A stretch of 64,000 nucleotides of DNA from CAVZXS01 sp963779325 (lineage in GTDB: Bacteria; Bacteroidota; Bacteroidia; Chitinophagales; Chitinophagaceae), in assembly GCA_963779325.1 (NCBI GenBank), contig CAVZXS010000019.1:310001-374000 (forward strand), read 5' to 3'. The stretch's first letter is position 1. Every line of letters starts with the position of its first letter. Positions 1 through 8,010 of this stretch are shown one piece after another. The position numbers and the translations under genes are program-made. Under the pieces are notes generated by a model. The model ran no database searches and had not been told where the DNA came from. It saw only the letters and a program-made list of their open reading frames with translations.

Positions 1-143
1 TTTATAAACGTGCATTCCAAATTATCGCTTTTGCCCCTATCCCCTCAAGGGGAATATCAAACTTTAAAACTGATGCGCCCCTTTAGGGGATGGGGGCTTG
101 TGCGAAATGAAACCTGCGATAATTTGGAATGCACGTTTATAAA
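1..143. repeat. 28-bp perfect inverted repeat flanking an 87-bp GC-rich core
   Basis: Bases 1-28 are the exact reverse complement of bases 116-143. The core holds smaller palindromes (CCCCTCAAGGGG near 51-62 and CCCCTTTAGGGG near 79-90). Folded as one strand this gives a long hairpin; as an element it looks like a very small MITE-type unit with long terminal inverted repeats. No ORF in it looks real. Its left flank is cut by the window edge, so a target duplication cannot be tested. It sits directly upstream of the gatB promoter and could act as a terminator or insulator for an upstream gene. Confidence 0.75.
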
Positions 144-173
144 AACAATAACGGGCATTATTCATTTGAGCTG

Positions 174-181
174 TATTTTTG
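174..181 (+). promoter_or_regulatory. Bacteroidota-type -7 box upstream of gatB
   Basis: TATTTTTG matches the TAnnTTTG -7 consensus of Bacteroidota primary sigma promoters. A start about 7 bases downstream would leave a leader of only a few bases before the ATG at 191. No clear TTTG -33 partner is seen at the usual spacing, so the call rests on the -7 box and its position. Confidence 0.4.
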
Positions 182-190
182 CCGACTGTT

Positions 191-1678
191 ATGACTCAGG
201 TAAATTATGATGCATACGAAACGGTGGTGGGTCTTGAAGTTCATGCCCAATTGGCTACAAAAAGTAAACTTTTTTGCGGCGACAGTATTGCTTTTGGCGC
301 CGAACCGAATACCCATGTAAGTCCTATTACGTTGGGTCACCCCGGCACATTACCAAAAATGAATAAAGCAGCTGTAGAGTATGCCATTAAAATGGGCTTG
401 GCCTGTCATTGCGAAATTGAAAAACAAAACTATTTTGCCCGCAAAAATTATTTTTATCCTGATTTGCCGAAAGGCTACCAGGTAAGTCAGCATACTACAC
501 CCATTTGCAAAGGCGGTTATGTAAAAATAAAAGTAAACGGTATTGAAAAAAATGTACAGCTGAACCGCATACACCTGGAAGAAGATGCCGGTAAAAGTTT
601 ACATGATGCAGATGAACTGAATACCTGTATTGATTATAACCGCGCAGGTACACCTTTGATAGAAATCGTAACGGAACCGGATATAAGAAGCGCCGATGAA
701 GCATTCGCTTATGTATCGGAAATAAGAAAATTGGTTCGCTATTTGGAAATATGCGACGGCAATATGGAAGAGGGAAGTTTACGCTGCGATGCTAATATTT
801 CTGTACGTAAAAAAGGCGATACGAAACTGGGAACAAGGGTAGAAGTAAAAAATCTGAATTCTATGCGTCATGTAAAAAAGGCGATAGAGTTTGAAGCGAA
901 ACGATTGATAGATTTATTGGAAAGCGGCGAAACGATAGTACAGCAAACAAGAAGTTTTGATGCGGGCAACAGTACTACTTTTTCCATTCGCGATAAAGAA
1001 GATGCGGACGATTACCGCTATTTTGCCGAACCCGATCTAACTCCGTTTCATTTGCAGGATGAGTTTATAAATAAAATTCTGAGTACCATTCCCGCTTTGC
1101 AGGAAGAAAGAGTTAAAAAATATACGACGGAGTATCAATTATCGGAGTATAATGCAATGGTGCTGACAGAAGAGAAATCTTTTTCTGATTACTTTGAGCA
1201 AATTATCGGTTTTCTTTTTTCTGATGCTGGGCATCCCGGCACAGAAGCCAATTGTAAAGCTGCTGCCAACTGGATGCTGGGTCCTGTAAAAAATTGGATG
1301 AATGAAAACGTAAAAGAGATTGATGAATTTCCCGTTCCGGCAAAATCTTTGGCCGGCATTATTAAAATGATTGATGAAAATAAGATCAGCTTTTCGGCGG
1401 CATCATCAAAATTATTTTCGCAATTATTACTTACACCCGGCAAAGAACCGGAAACATTGGCGGTTGAATTAAATCTTATACAGGAAAGCGATGCTTCATC
1501 CATAGAACCGATGATAGAGCAGGTGTTGTTAAAATATCCCGATAAAGTAACGGAATACAGGAAAGGCAAAAAAGGATTATTGGGTTTGTTTACCGGGGAA
1601 GTAATGAAACTGTCGAAAGGAAAAGCCGATCCGAAAAGAACGAACGAATTATTATTGGAAAAATTAAATTCAAAATAA
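191..1678 (+). CDS. gatB: Aspartyl/glutamyl-tRNA(Asn/Gln) amidotransferase subunit B
   Basis: GatB is the kinase-transamidase subunit of GatCAB, which converts Glu-tRNA(Gln) or Asp-tRNA(Asn) to the amidated form. About 495 residues, normal for the family. The N-terminal GLEVHAQL motif, the FYPDLPKGYQ motif near residue 90 and the EEGSLRCDAN segment are classic GatB signatures; the last ~150 residues form the YqeY-like tRNA-binding domain. ATG at 191 is preferred over an upstream in-frame TTG because VNYDAYETVVGLEVH is where GatB proteins normally begin. The frame is intact. The next gene follows by about 30 bases on the same strand and may be co-transcribed. gatA and gatC are not in the window. 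Confidence 0.97.
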   Translation: MTQVNYDAYETVVGLEVHAQLATKSKLFCGDSIAFGAEPNTHVSPITLGHPGTLPKMNKAAVEYAIKMGLACHCEIEKQNYFARKNYFYPDLPKGYQVSQHTTPICKGGYVKIKVNGIEKNVQLNRIHLEEDAGKSLHDADELNTCIDYNRAGTPLIEIVTEPDIRSADEAFAYVSEIRKLVRYLEICDGNMEEGSLRCDANISVRKKGDTKLGTRVEVKNLNSMRHVKKAIEFEAKRLIDLLESGETIVQQTRSFDAGNSTTFSIRDKEDADDYRYFAEPDLTPFHLQDEFINKILSTIPALQEERVKKYTTEYQLSEYNAMVLTEEKSFSDYFEQIIGFLFSDAGHPGTEANCKAAANWMLGPVKNWMNENVKEIDEFPVPAKSLAGIIKMIDENKISFSAASSKLFSQLLLTPGKEPETLAVELNLIQESDASSIEPMIEQVLLKYPDKVTEYRKGKKGLLGLFTGEVMKLSKGKADPKRTNELLLEKLNSK

Positions 1679-1707
1679 AGGACATGTTCCTTAATCAATT
1701 ATTATTT

Positions 1708-2883
1708 ATGCAAAAATTATTGTGGTTGATAACGGCAGCGGTATTGTTGTCATCATGTAAAGAGAAGCCCTTCGGAAAATTTGAAGTATCCGGAACTTTT
1801 AAAGGAAAGGATGCGGGTAAAATTTATTTAGTAGATTCTAAAATTGGACTTGGCCTGCCGCCGGTAACTGCCGATTCCGCTGCGATTGACAAAAACGGAA
1901 ATTTTAAATTAACCGGAACCGCCGATGAAGAAGCCGCATTTTTTATCAAGTTCGATTCTATTCCTCAACCGATAGCATTTATTATAAATGATGCGAAGAA
2001 AATAAAAGTAGCCGTTAATTTGGATAATCAGCAGGAACCGGTGCTTGTTACAAAATCGGAAGCAAGCAAGCTGATACCGGCTGTCATGAGAGAAGTGCTG
2101 AACCGTACCGATAATATTTTTACCTGGCGTATGAGCAAGGACAGCCTGATGCGTAATCCTGCTACACCGGACAGTATTAAAAGTATTTTAATGACGGAGT
2201 ATCAGCAAAAAACGGCTGACATAAAAAAATATGTAAAAGAGGAAATAGAAAAAAATAAAAATCCCGCAGCCCGCCTTGTTTTATTAAGCGATTTTTTAGG
2301 TATTGCATCTAATCAGCAAAGCGGTATTCAGGGCTTTGAGCCGGAAGAAGTTAAAGAGTTGGTAAGTAAATCCGCTTTACAATTTCCCAACCATAAAGCT
2401 ACGGTCGCAGTCAATAAATCATTGACTGAGCAAAAAGCGCAGACCGCGGATTCGGCTACTAATCTCGGGAAGAAAGCACCTGAATTTTCTATGCCGGATG
2501 TAACCGGTAAAGTGGTTTCACTTTCATCTTTTGCAGGTAAGTATGTGTTGGTAGATTTTTGGGCCAGTTGGTGCGGTCCTTGCCGTCAGGAAAATCCTAA
2601 TGTTGTAGCGGCGTATAATAAATTCAAGGATAAAAATTTTACCATACTGGGCGTATCGTTCGACAGACCCGGCCAAAAAGCAAATTGGGTAAATGCCATA
2701 AAAAAAGATGGCCTTACCTGGACACAGGTAAGCGAATTGCAATTTTGGAACAGCGCAGTAGTACAACAATACGGTATCACCGGTATACCTTATAATGTAT
2801 TGGTAGATCCGCAGGGTACGGTAGTTGCCGAAAATTTACGCGGCCCCGATTTAGAAATGAAACTTGCGGAAGTATTAAAATAA
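1708..2883 (+). CDS. TlpA-type thiol-disulfide oxidoreductase lipoprotein with DUF4369 N-domain
   Basis: A lipoprotein of about 391 residues. The start at 1708 gives a signal peptide ending in a lipobox with Cys17 (LLSSC). Residues ~25-120 look like the DUF4369 beta domain common in Bacteroidota, followed by a helical linker. The C-terminal AhpC/TSA-redoxin domain carries a WCGPC active site at residues 288-292 and a conserved cis-Pro segment (GITGIPYNVLVD). Expected to reduce disulfides of exported proteins or c-type cytochromes from the periplasmic face of a membrane. An upstream ATG at 1684 is in frame but would bury the signal peptide. A strong terminator follows. Confidence 0.9.
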   Translation: MQKLLWLITAAVLLSSCKEKPFGKFEVSGTFKGKDAGKIYLVDSKIGLGLPPVTADSAAIDKNGNFKLTGTADEEAAFFIKFDSIPQPIAFIINDAKKIKVAVNLDNQQEPVLVTKSEASKLIPAVMREVLNRTDNIFTWRMSKDSLMRNPATPDSIKSILMTEYQQKTADIKKYVKEEIEKNKNPAARLVLLSDFLGIASNQQSGIQGFEPEEVKELVSKSALQFPNHKATVAVNKSLTEQKAQTADSATNLGKKAPEFSMPDVTGKVVSLSSFAGKYVLVDFWASWCGPCRQENPNVVAAYNKFKDKNFTILGVSFDRPGQKANWVNAIKKDGLTWTQVSELQFWNSAVVQQYGITGIPYNVLVDPQGTVVAENLRGPDLEMKLAEVLK

Positions 2884-2901
2884 TTTTTTAAATATATAGG
2901 G

Positions 2902-2930
2902 AAAACGGAGTCGTCATTCGACTCCGTTTT
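2902..2930. terminator. Bidirectional intrinsic terminator
   Basis: A 12-bp stem AAAACGGAGTCG / CGACTCCGTTTT with a 5-base loop and T-runs on both strands. It lies between the converging TlpA-like gene (+) and the MmcQ/YjbR gene (-), so it can end both transcripts. Confidence 0.85.
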
Positions 2931-2955
2931 TGTTTGATAAAACATACTGAAGTAT

Positions 2956-3321
2956 TTATTTTTTCTTTTTAGCGGGCTTTACCGCTTTAATTTTCTTAGG
3001 CAAACTTGCAATTACCAAGTCATATGAATGGTCAATCCATTCTTTTAATTTTTTAATTGAAACGGAGCCATCTACTACAATGGTGTTCCAATGTTTTTTA
3101 TTCATGTGGTAACCGGGCAATACGCAAGCATATTCTTCACGCAGTTCCACGGCAAAATCGGGATCACATTTTACATTAAATTGCAGATCAGTGCTGTCAA
3201 GTCCCGTCAGCAAAAAAGCTTTCCCGCCTGCTTTAAATACTAATGTATCCGGACCGAAAGGAAGAGTTTCTTCTGCGCCGGGTTTTGATAAACAATATTC
3301 GCAAAGTTGTTCAATATTCAT
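2956..3321 (-). CDS. MmcQ/YjbR-family DNA-binding-fold protein
   Basis: A 121-residue protein matching the MmcQ/YjbR family (CyaY-like fold): MNIEQLCEYCLSKPGAEE at the start, the LPFGPDTLVFKAGGKAFLL strand pair, and the NKKHWNTIVVDGS segment typical of these proteins. The family is thought to bind double-stranded DNA but has no defined role. The tail is Lys-rich (KKIKAVKPAKKKK), consistent with nucleic-acid contact. Last gene of a tightly packed minus-strand set (exonuclease, glycosylase, RidA, this gene) with gaps of 6-25 bases. Confidence 0.88.
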   Translation of the reverse strand: MNIEQLCEYCLSKPGAEETLPFGPDTLVFKAGGKAFLLTGLDSTDLQFNVKCDPDFAVELREEYACVLPGYHMNKKHWNTIVVDGSVSIKKLKEWIDHSYDLVIASLPKKIKAVKPAKKKK

Positions 3322-3346
3322 CGCTGTATTTATTTACCGGTAATTT

Positions 3347-3757
3347 TTATAAACCGGCTTTTCTTGTTTCCGTGTTTATAATGGCGGTGGCTTCTATTTC
3401 TATTAAATATTCAGGTGCAATCAATTTGCTTATCTCCAGCATGGTGGTGCAGGGTTTTATATCTTTAAAAAACTCTCCGTGTGCTTTGCCGTATTCTTCC
3501 CAGCGGCTTATGTCCGTAACAAACATTCTTGTGCGTACTACATCTTTCAGCGATGAGCCGGCTTTTTGCAATACCTTTTCTATTTTCTGAATAATAAATT
3601 TTGTTTGCTCGTAGGCATCATTACCACCAATTAAATTATTATTTTCATCCACGGCTACGGTACCGGTTACTTCAATGGTATTGCCCACTTTTACTGCACG
3701 GCTGTAGCCCACTATATCTTCCCACTTGGCGCCCGACGAATAATTTGTACGTATCAT
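3347..3757 (-). CDS. ridA: RidA/YjgF-family enamine/imine deaminase
   Basis: 136 residues, the usual RidA size. RidA proteins hydrolyse reactive 2-aminoacrylate and other enamine/imine intermediates from PLP enzymes. Seen here: the N-terminal strand with GYSRAVKVGNTIEVTGTVA, the TKFIIQKIEKVLQKAGSSLKDVVRTRMFVTD core with the conserved Arg that binds substrate carboxylate, and the C-terminal YLIEIEATAII strand. Six bases separate it from the glycosylase gene upstream, so it is probably co-transcribed. Confidence 0.88.
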   Translation of the reverse strand: MIRTNYSSGAKWEDIVGYSRAVKVGNTIEVTGTVAVDENNNLIGGNDAYEQTKFIIQKIEKVLQKAGSSLKDVVRTRMFVTDISRWEEYGKAHGEFFKDIKPCTTMLEISKLIAPEYLIEIEATAIINTETRKAGL

Positions 3758-3763
3758 GTTAAA

Positions 3764-4333
3764 TTATTTTTTATTGTTTCTTTTCCAACAATCTATCATG
3801 TGATCATTTACCATACCGGTGGCCTGCATAAATGCATAGCAAATGGTAGAACCGACAAATTTAAAACCGCGCTTCAGCAAATCCTTACTTATTGCATCGC
3901 TTTCGGGAGTCTTGGCAGGACATTCTTTTAATGTCTTCCAATTATTTAGTATTGGTTTGTGATTTACAAATTGCCAAAGGTATTTTGAAAAACTGCCGAA
4001 CTCTTTCTGTATTCGCAAAAATGCTTTTGCATTTTTTACTGTTCCTTCTACTTTTAACCTGTTGCGGATAATGCCCGGGTTCAATAAAATTTTTTCAACC
4101 TTTGCCTGCGAATAGTTAGAAATTTTTACCGCATCCCAGTTATCAAATGCTTTACAGTAGTTTTCTCTTTTTACTAATACTGTATACCAACTCAGTCCGG
4201 CCTGCGCACCTTCCAGGTTTATCATTTCAAAAAGTTTAGTATCATCATACACCGGTACGCCCCATTCGTCGTCGTGGTATTTTTTATAAATATCATCTTT
4301 CAGGCACCAGCCGCATCTTATTACTTCTTTCAT
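3764..4333 (-). CDS. tag: DNA-3-methyladenine glycosylase I
   Basis: A 189-residue Tag protein that excises 3-methyladenine from alkylated DNA as the first step of base-excision repair. Diagnostic features: the N-terminal RCGWC segment with a zinc-ligand Cys, the YHDDEWGVP motif with a zinc-ligand His and the catalytic-pocket Trp, EGAQAGLSW with the conserved Glu, and the C-terminal DHMIDCWKR with the second His and Cys zinc ligands. All key residues are present. It lies 6 bases after the exonuclease gene, giving a small nucleic-acid-maintenance operon. Confidence 0.95.
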   Translation of the reverse strand: MKEVIRCGWCLKDDIYKKYHDDEWGVPVYDDTKLFEMINLEGAQAGLSWYTVLVKRENYCKAFDNWDAVKISNYSQAKVEKILLNPGIIRNRLKVEGTVKNAKAFLRIQKEFGSFSKYLWQFVNHKPILNNWKTLKECPAKTPESDAISKDLLKRGFKFVGSTICYAFMQATGMVNDHMIDCWKRNNKK

Positions 4334-4339
4334 TAGCGG

Positions 4340-5065
4340 TTACTTTTTTATTTCAATATTAGCATCCTTAATTAATGTTTCTCCGTTCATTCTTAAAAAA
4401 ATCTGTGCTACGGTTATTACATCTTTCAGGCAATAGGTGACAATACGTTCAATATTTTTTTCTTCCCAATATACTTTCCATACCACGCTGCCGTCAATAT
4501 CATCCTTGGGTGTTTGTATACCCAATGTATGCGCCAGCAAGTTGAGCGATGTAAAACTTTTATAGTCGCCGAACTTCCACAACTCTAATGTATCAAGGTG
4601 TTGTACTTCCCAGGGTTTTTTTCCGCTCATATTCAGTACTGCGGGAATAGGAATGTTGTTTATTATCAACCGGCGGCAGATATACGGAAAGTCAAATTCT
4701 TTTCCATTATGCGCACATAAAAATTTATTATTATCAGCGGCCCATTTTTTCAGCATTTCGCAAAATTCGTACAGCAGAATTTTTTCATCATCGCCGTAAA
4801 AAGATTTCAGTACAATCTTTTTTTGTTCGCCTGCACCTTGGAATACGCCGCAACTGATACAAATTATTTTGCCGAACTCGGCATAAATACCAGCCCGCGG
4901 ATAAAGGGAAGAAGCATCGGCGCCTTCATGATACTTTGCCAGTCCGTCCGATTTTATTTGCCAAAGTTTTTGCCAATCGTCCGGCACATCATTTAATGAA
5001 GGATACTGCGGTACCGTTTCAATATCAAGAAACAAAATATTTTGTAATAAATAGGTAGAAGCCAT
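4340..5065 (-). CDS. DEDD-family 3'-5' exonuclease (PolB-like)
   Basis: 241 residues with the DnaQ-like exonuclease fold of the family-B polymerase proofreading type. Motif ExoI is FLDIETVP near residues 12-19, ExoII is AHNGKEFDFPYICRRL with the catalytic Asp, and ExoIII is YCLKDVITVAQ with the Tyr...Asp arrangement of the DEDDy subgroup. These are often annotated as predicted PolB-like 3'-5' exonucleases. The catalytic residues appear intact. First gene of the minus-strand set that continues into tag; a role in DNA or RNA end processing is inferred from context. Confidence 0.85.
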   Translation of the reverse strand: MASTYLLQNILFLDIETVPQYPSLNDVPDDWQKLWQIKSDGLAKYHEGADASSLYPRAGIYAEFGKIICISCGVFQGAGEQKKIVLKSFYGDDEKILLYEFCEMLKKWAADNNKFLCAHNGKEFDFPYICRRLIINNIPIPAVLNMSGKKPWEVQHLDTLELWKFGDYKSFTSLNLLAHTLGIQTPKDDIDGSVVWKVYWEEKNIERIVTYCLKDVITVAQIFLRMNGETLIKDANIEIKK

Positions 5066-5142
5066 AGGTACAATATAGCAATTTTTATAATTGTATTTAC
5101 CGGGCTAAGAATATATTCTTATTCCGGACGGCGGGGGCTTTA

Positions 5143-5490
5143 TCAGGCTCCTTCAATAAGGCCTATATGATTCCCGAAAGGATCTGACACAACAGCAACA
5201 TTAATATCGCCGCCAACATTTGTCTTCGGTTGAATCAATACCCCGTCTAAAGATAAGAGGTGATCAATGGTTTTGGAAACATCATCTACCTGCCAATAAG
5301 ATATTGTTTGATTGCCCGGGACGACAGTTGAAGTATCAGGATCTAGGGCTAATTCAAAACCATTTATATCAAACCCGATGTAAAAGGGTTCATCGAAATA
5401 GGGTTGTATACCCGTAGCTTTTATATACCACTCTTTTGCTTTCGGCAAATCATTTACATGATAAATAACCGTGCGAAGTTTTTTAAACAT
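5143..5490 (-). CDS. VOC-superfamily (glyoxalase/bleomycin-resistance fold) protein
   Basis: 115 residues, a single VOC domain of two beta-alpha-beta-beta-beta repeats: FKKLRTVIYHVNDLPKAKEWYIKATG begins the first, and the ending DPFGNHIGLIE is the standard last-strand motif with a metal-ligand Glu. The substrate cannot be told from sequence. It ends a minus-strand pair with the guanylyltransferase, 9 bases away. Confidence 0.82.
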   Translation of the reverse strand: MFKKLRTVIYHVNDLPKAKEWYIKATGIQPYFDEPFYIGFDINGFELALDPDTSTVVPGNQTISYWQVDDVSKTIDHLLSLDGVLIQPKTNVGGDINVAVVSDPFGNHIGLIEGA

Positions 5491-5499
5491 AACCGGGCT

Positions 5500-6582
5500 T
5501 TAAAGGTATTTATCGCTCTTGTTTCTTTTTACTTCGGCTACATATTCCTTTATTTCCTGTTCTTTATCTCTTTTACAAATCAGCAACACATCTCTGGTAT
5601 CTACTACTATAAAATCATCAAGCCCCTGCAGCAATATCAACTTATGATCCGGTGCATGTACCATACATTTGGTAGAATCTATTACCATTACATTTTTACC
5701 GGCAACGGCATTACCCAAATAATCTTTGTCCATATTTTCCCAGGCGCTGTTCCAGGTTCCTAAATCGCTCCAGCCAAATGAAGAAGGGATTACATAAACG
5801 TTTTCCGCTTTTTCCATTATTCCGAAGTCGATGGAAATATTAGTGCACTGCGGGTAAATATTTTCCAATGCTTCTATTTCTTCGCCGGTATTAAATTTAT
5901 TTTTCTCCGCTATAAAAACTTCGTGCATTTCGGGCAGGTGTTTTTCAAACGCGGCTATAATATTTTTTACCTGCCATACAAAAATACCGGCGTTCCATAA
6001 AAAATCGCCGCTGGCTATAAAACTCTTTGCAATTTGAAGATCAGGTTTTTCAGTAAATGTTTTTACACGGTACACATCTTTTGCTACACTAAGCGGCTCA
6101 TGCTGTATATAGCCGTATCCTGTATTCGGATATGTTGGTTTTATACCCAGTGTAACCAATGCATTAAAATGATTAACAAAATCCAATGCACTGTTGCATA
6201 CCCGTACAAAATTTTCCTGCTCCAGTATCATGTGGTCAGCGGGAGCAACAATTAAAGAAGCATTCGGATTTTTTTGCTGCAACTTAAAAGAGATATAAGC
6301 AATACACGGCGCCGTATTTTTTCGGGAAGGTTCGCCTAATATATTTTCTTCAGCTATTTGCGGCAATTGTTTTTTTACAATCGGGATATATTCCTGCGAG
6401 GTAATGATAAAAATATTTTCTTCGGGAATAAATTTTGCGAAGCGATCATAAGTTTGTTGTATCAGTGTTTTGCCGGTATGTAAAATATCGAGAAACTGTT
6501 TAGGAAAATCGGTTCTGCTCATGGGCCAAAATCGGCTGCCAATACCTCCCGCCATTATCGCTACGTAATTATTTTTGTTCAT
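5500..6582 (-). CDS. manC: Mannose-1-phosphate guanylyltransferase
   Basis: 360 residues. It joins mannose-1-phosphate and GTP to GDP-mannose, the precursor of fucose- and mannose-containing surface glycans. The N-terminal nucleotidyltransferase signature GGIGSRFWPMSR is at residues ~12-23; the active-site lysine lies in FTEKPD, and a GMP-type PSSFGWSDLGTW motif is in the last third. It lacks the extra C-terminal phosphomannose isomerase domain of the bifunctional enzymes. The VOC gene follows 9 bases after its stop, and a sugar-phosphate isomerase lies upstream. Confidence 0.92.
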   Translation of the reverse strand: MNKNNYVAIMAGGIGSRFWPMSRTDFPKQFLDILHTGKTLIQQTYDRFAKFIPEENIFIITSQEYIPIVKKQLPQIAEENILGEPSRKNTAPCIAYISFKLQQKNPNASLIVAPADHMILEQENFVRVCNSALDFVNHFNALVTLGIKPTYPNTGYGYIQHEPLSVAKDVYRVKTFTEKPDLQIAKSFIASGDFLWNAGIFVWQVKNIIAAFEKHLPEMHEVFIAEKNKFNTGEEIEALENIYPQCTNISIDFGIMEKAENVYVIPSSFGWSDLGTWNSAWENMDKDYLGNAVAGKNVMVIDSTKCMVHAPDHKLILLQGLDDFIVVDTRDVLLICKRDKEQEIKEYVAEVKRNKSDKYL

Positions 6583-6664
6583 TCGCTGTTCCTCTAACGA
6601 GGTGTATTAAAATTGTGTTACTAAAATTCTTTTTCTGTCCCAAACCTTCTTTATTCAAAAAAAA

Positions 6665-7627
6665 TCAGATAAGACCCTCTCTTATTAAATCATGCAAATG
6701 AACAATACCGAGATATTTTCCGGCTTCGACTACTGCCAGTTGCGTTATTCCGTTTTTACGCAGCAAGTCCAATGCATCTATTGCTAATTCATCGGGGCCG
6801 ATTGTTTTCGGGTTGGCCGTCATTATATCTTTCGCCATTACTTTTTCTATTGATACGGTTTTTTCCAGCATACGACGCAAATCACCATCTGTAACAATGC
6901 CCAGCAAATTTGACGCATCGTCAACTACGGCTGTTATACCTAATCTCTTTTGCGTCATCTCTACAATTACTTCGCGCAGCGATTGATTGGCTTTGACGGC
7001 CGGTTTTTCATTATCTGCAAATAAATCACTCACACGCAGGTATAATTTTTTGCCCAATGTACCGCCCGGATGAAACTTCGCAAAATCGTCGCTGCTGAAT
7101 CCTTTCATCTCCATCAGGCAAACAGCCAATGTATCACCCATTACCATTTGCGCTGTCGTACTTGTTGTAGGCGCCAAATTATTAGGGCAGGCTTCCTGGT
7201 CTACCGTGGTATTTAAAACTATATCGCTTCGCTTGGCTAAATCCGAATCCATATTACCCGCCATTCCTATTATTATATTACCAAAATTTTTTAACAAAGG
7301 AATCAGCATTTTTATTTCGGGGCTGTTTCCGCTTTTGCTGATTATAATAATAACATCTTCCTGCTGTACCATACCTAAATCGCCGTGTATAGCATCGGCG
7401 GCATGTAAAAAAACCGCCGGTGTACCGGTCGAGTTCAACGTAGCTACAATTTTTTGGGCAATAATAGCGCTCTTTCCTATACCGCTTACAACCGTTCGTC
7501 CTTTACAATGAAAGATAGCGTTCAATGCTTTTTCAAAATCCTCATTGATAAATTTTGAAAGACCCTCAATTGACAGGGCCTCAAGCTTTATGGTTCGAAG
7601 GGCCGTTTGTTTAATTAAATTTGACAT
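6665..7627 (-). CDS. kdsD: KpsF/GutQ-family arabinose-5-phosphate isomerase
   Basis: 320 residues. It interconverts ribulose-5-phosphate and arabinose-5-phosphate, feeding Kdo synthesis for lipopolysaccharide. An SIS domain (residues ~35-185; GIGKSAIIAQKIVATLNSTGTPA and the SKSGNS phosphate loop) is followed by a CBS pair (~205-320; RLGITAVVD...GIVTDGDLRRML and NGITQLAVVE...GIVHLHDLI). This is the standard domain order. The neighbouring GDP-mannose gene suggests a surface-polysaccharide theme. Its start codon follows an upstream AT-rich region of about 380 bases. Confidence 0.92.
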   Translation of the reverse strand: MSNLIKQTALRTIKLEALSIEGLSKFINEDFEKALNAIFHCKGRTVVSGIGKSAIIAQKIVATLNSTGTPAVFLHAADAIHGDLGMVQQEDVIIIISKSGNSPEIKMLIPLLKNFGNIIIGMAGNMDSDLAKRSDIVLNTTVDQEACPNNLAPTTSTTAQMVMGDTLAVCLMEMKGFSSDDFAKFHPGGTLGKKLYLRVSDLFADNEKPAVKANQSLREVIVEMTQKRLGITAVVDDASNLLGIVTDGDLRRMLEKTVSIEKVMAKDIMTANPKTIGPDELAIDALDLLRKNGITQLAVVEAGKYLGIVHLHDLIREGLI

Positions 7628-8010
7628 GATACTAAAACCGGCTTACCGGCTCTAAATATACCGGCAGTATCAACAAAATTATAGGTTTTACAATCACAAA
7701 GGCTGATATACAACCATTGTAACAATAATTTTGTCTGAAATCAGTATACAGAGCGGCCTTCTTTTTGTAAATTTGCCGCCCGTTTAAGCAGGATTTATCA
7801 ATAAAACACCCGGAATGCGATTACCTGCGCCAATTAACCTTACAAAATTCTATTTAAGTTGAAAAGCGGGTTTAGTATAGTCATTTGGTTACAAATACTT
7901 CGCTAAAATAATATTTGTGCAAAATCAATTGTATAAATGACAGCCCGATAGCAAAAAAATCGCTATCTTAAAGCATTATACATTTTAAAGAGAGATTGAA
8001 ATAAAGAGCA
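7628..8010. other. Divergent intergenic region between kdsD-like gene and recQ
   Basis: About 380 bases separating two divergently transcribed genes; it should hold both promoters. On the plus strand TTTG at 7884-7887 with TAATATTTG at 7909-7917 resembles a -33/-7 pair with one extra base in the -7 box. A second TAAATTTG (7768-7775) lacks a clear partner. No ORF in this stretch looks real and no RNA gene is recognised. Confidence 0.4.

Noticed and set aside
1189..1698. 169-residue ORF opposite gatB
   Set aside because: Shadow of the gatB frame; low-complexity Phe/Ser/Asn-rich translation with no start context.
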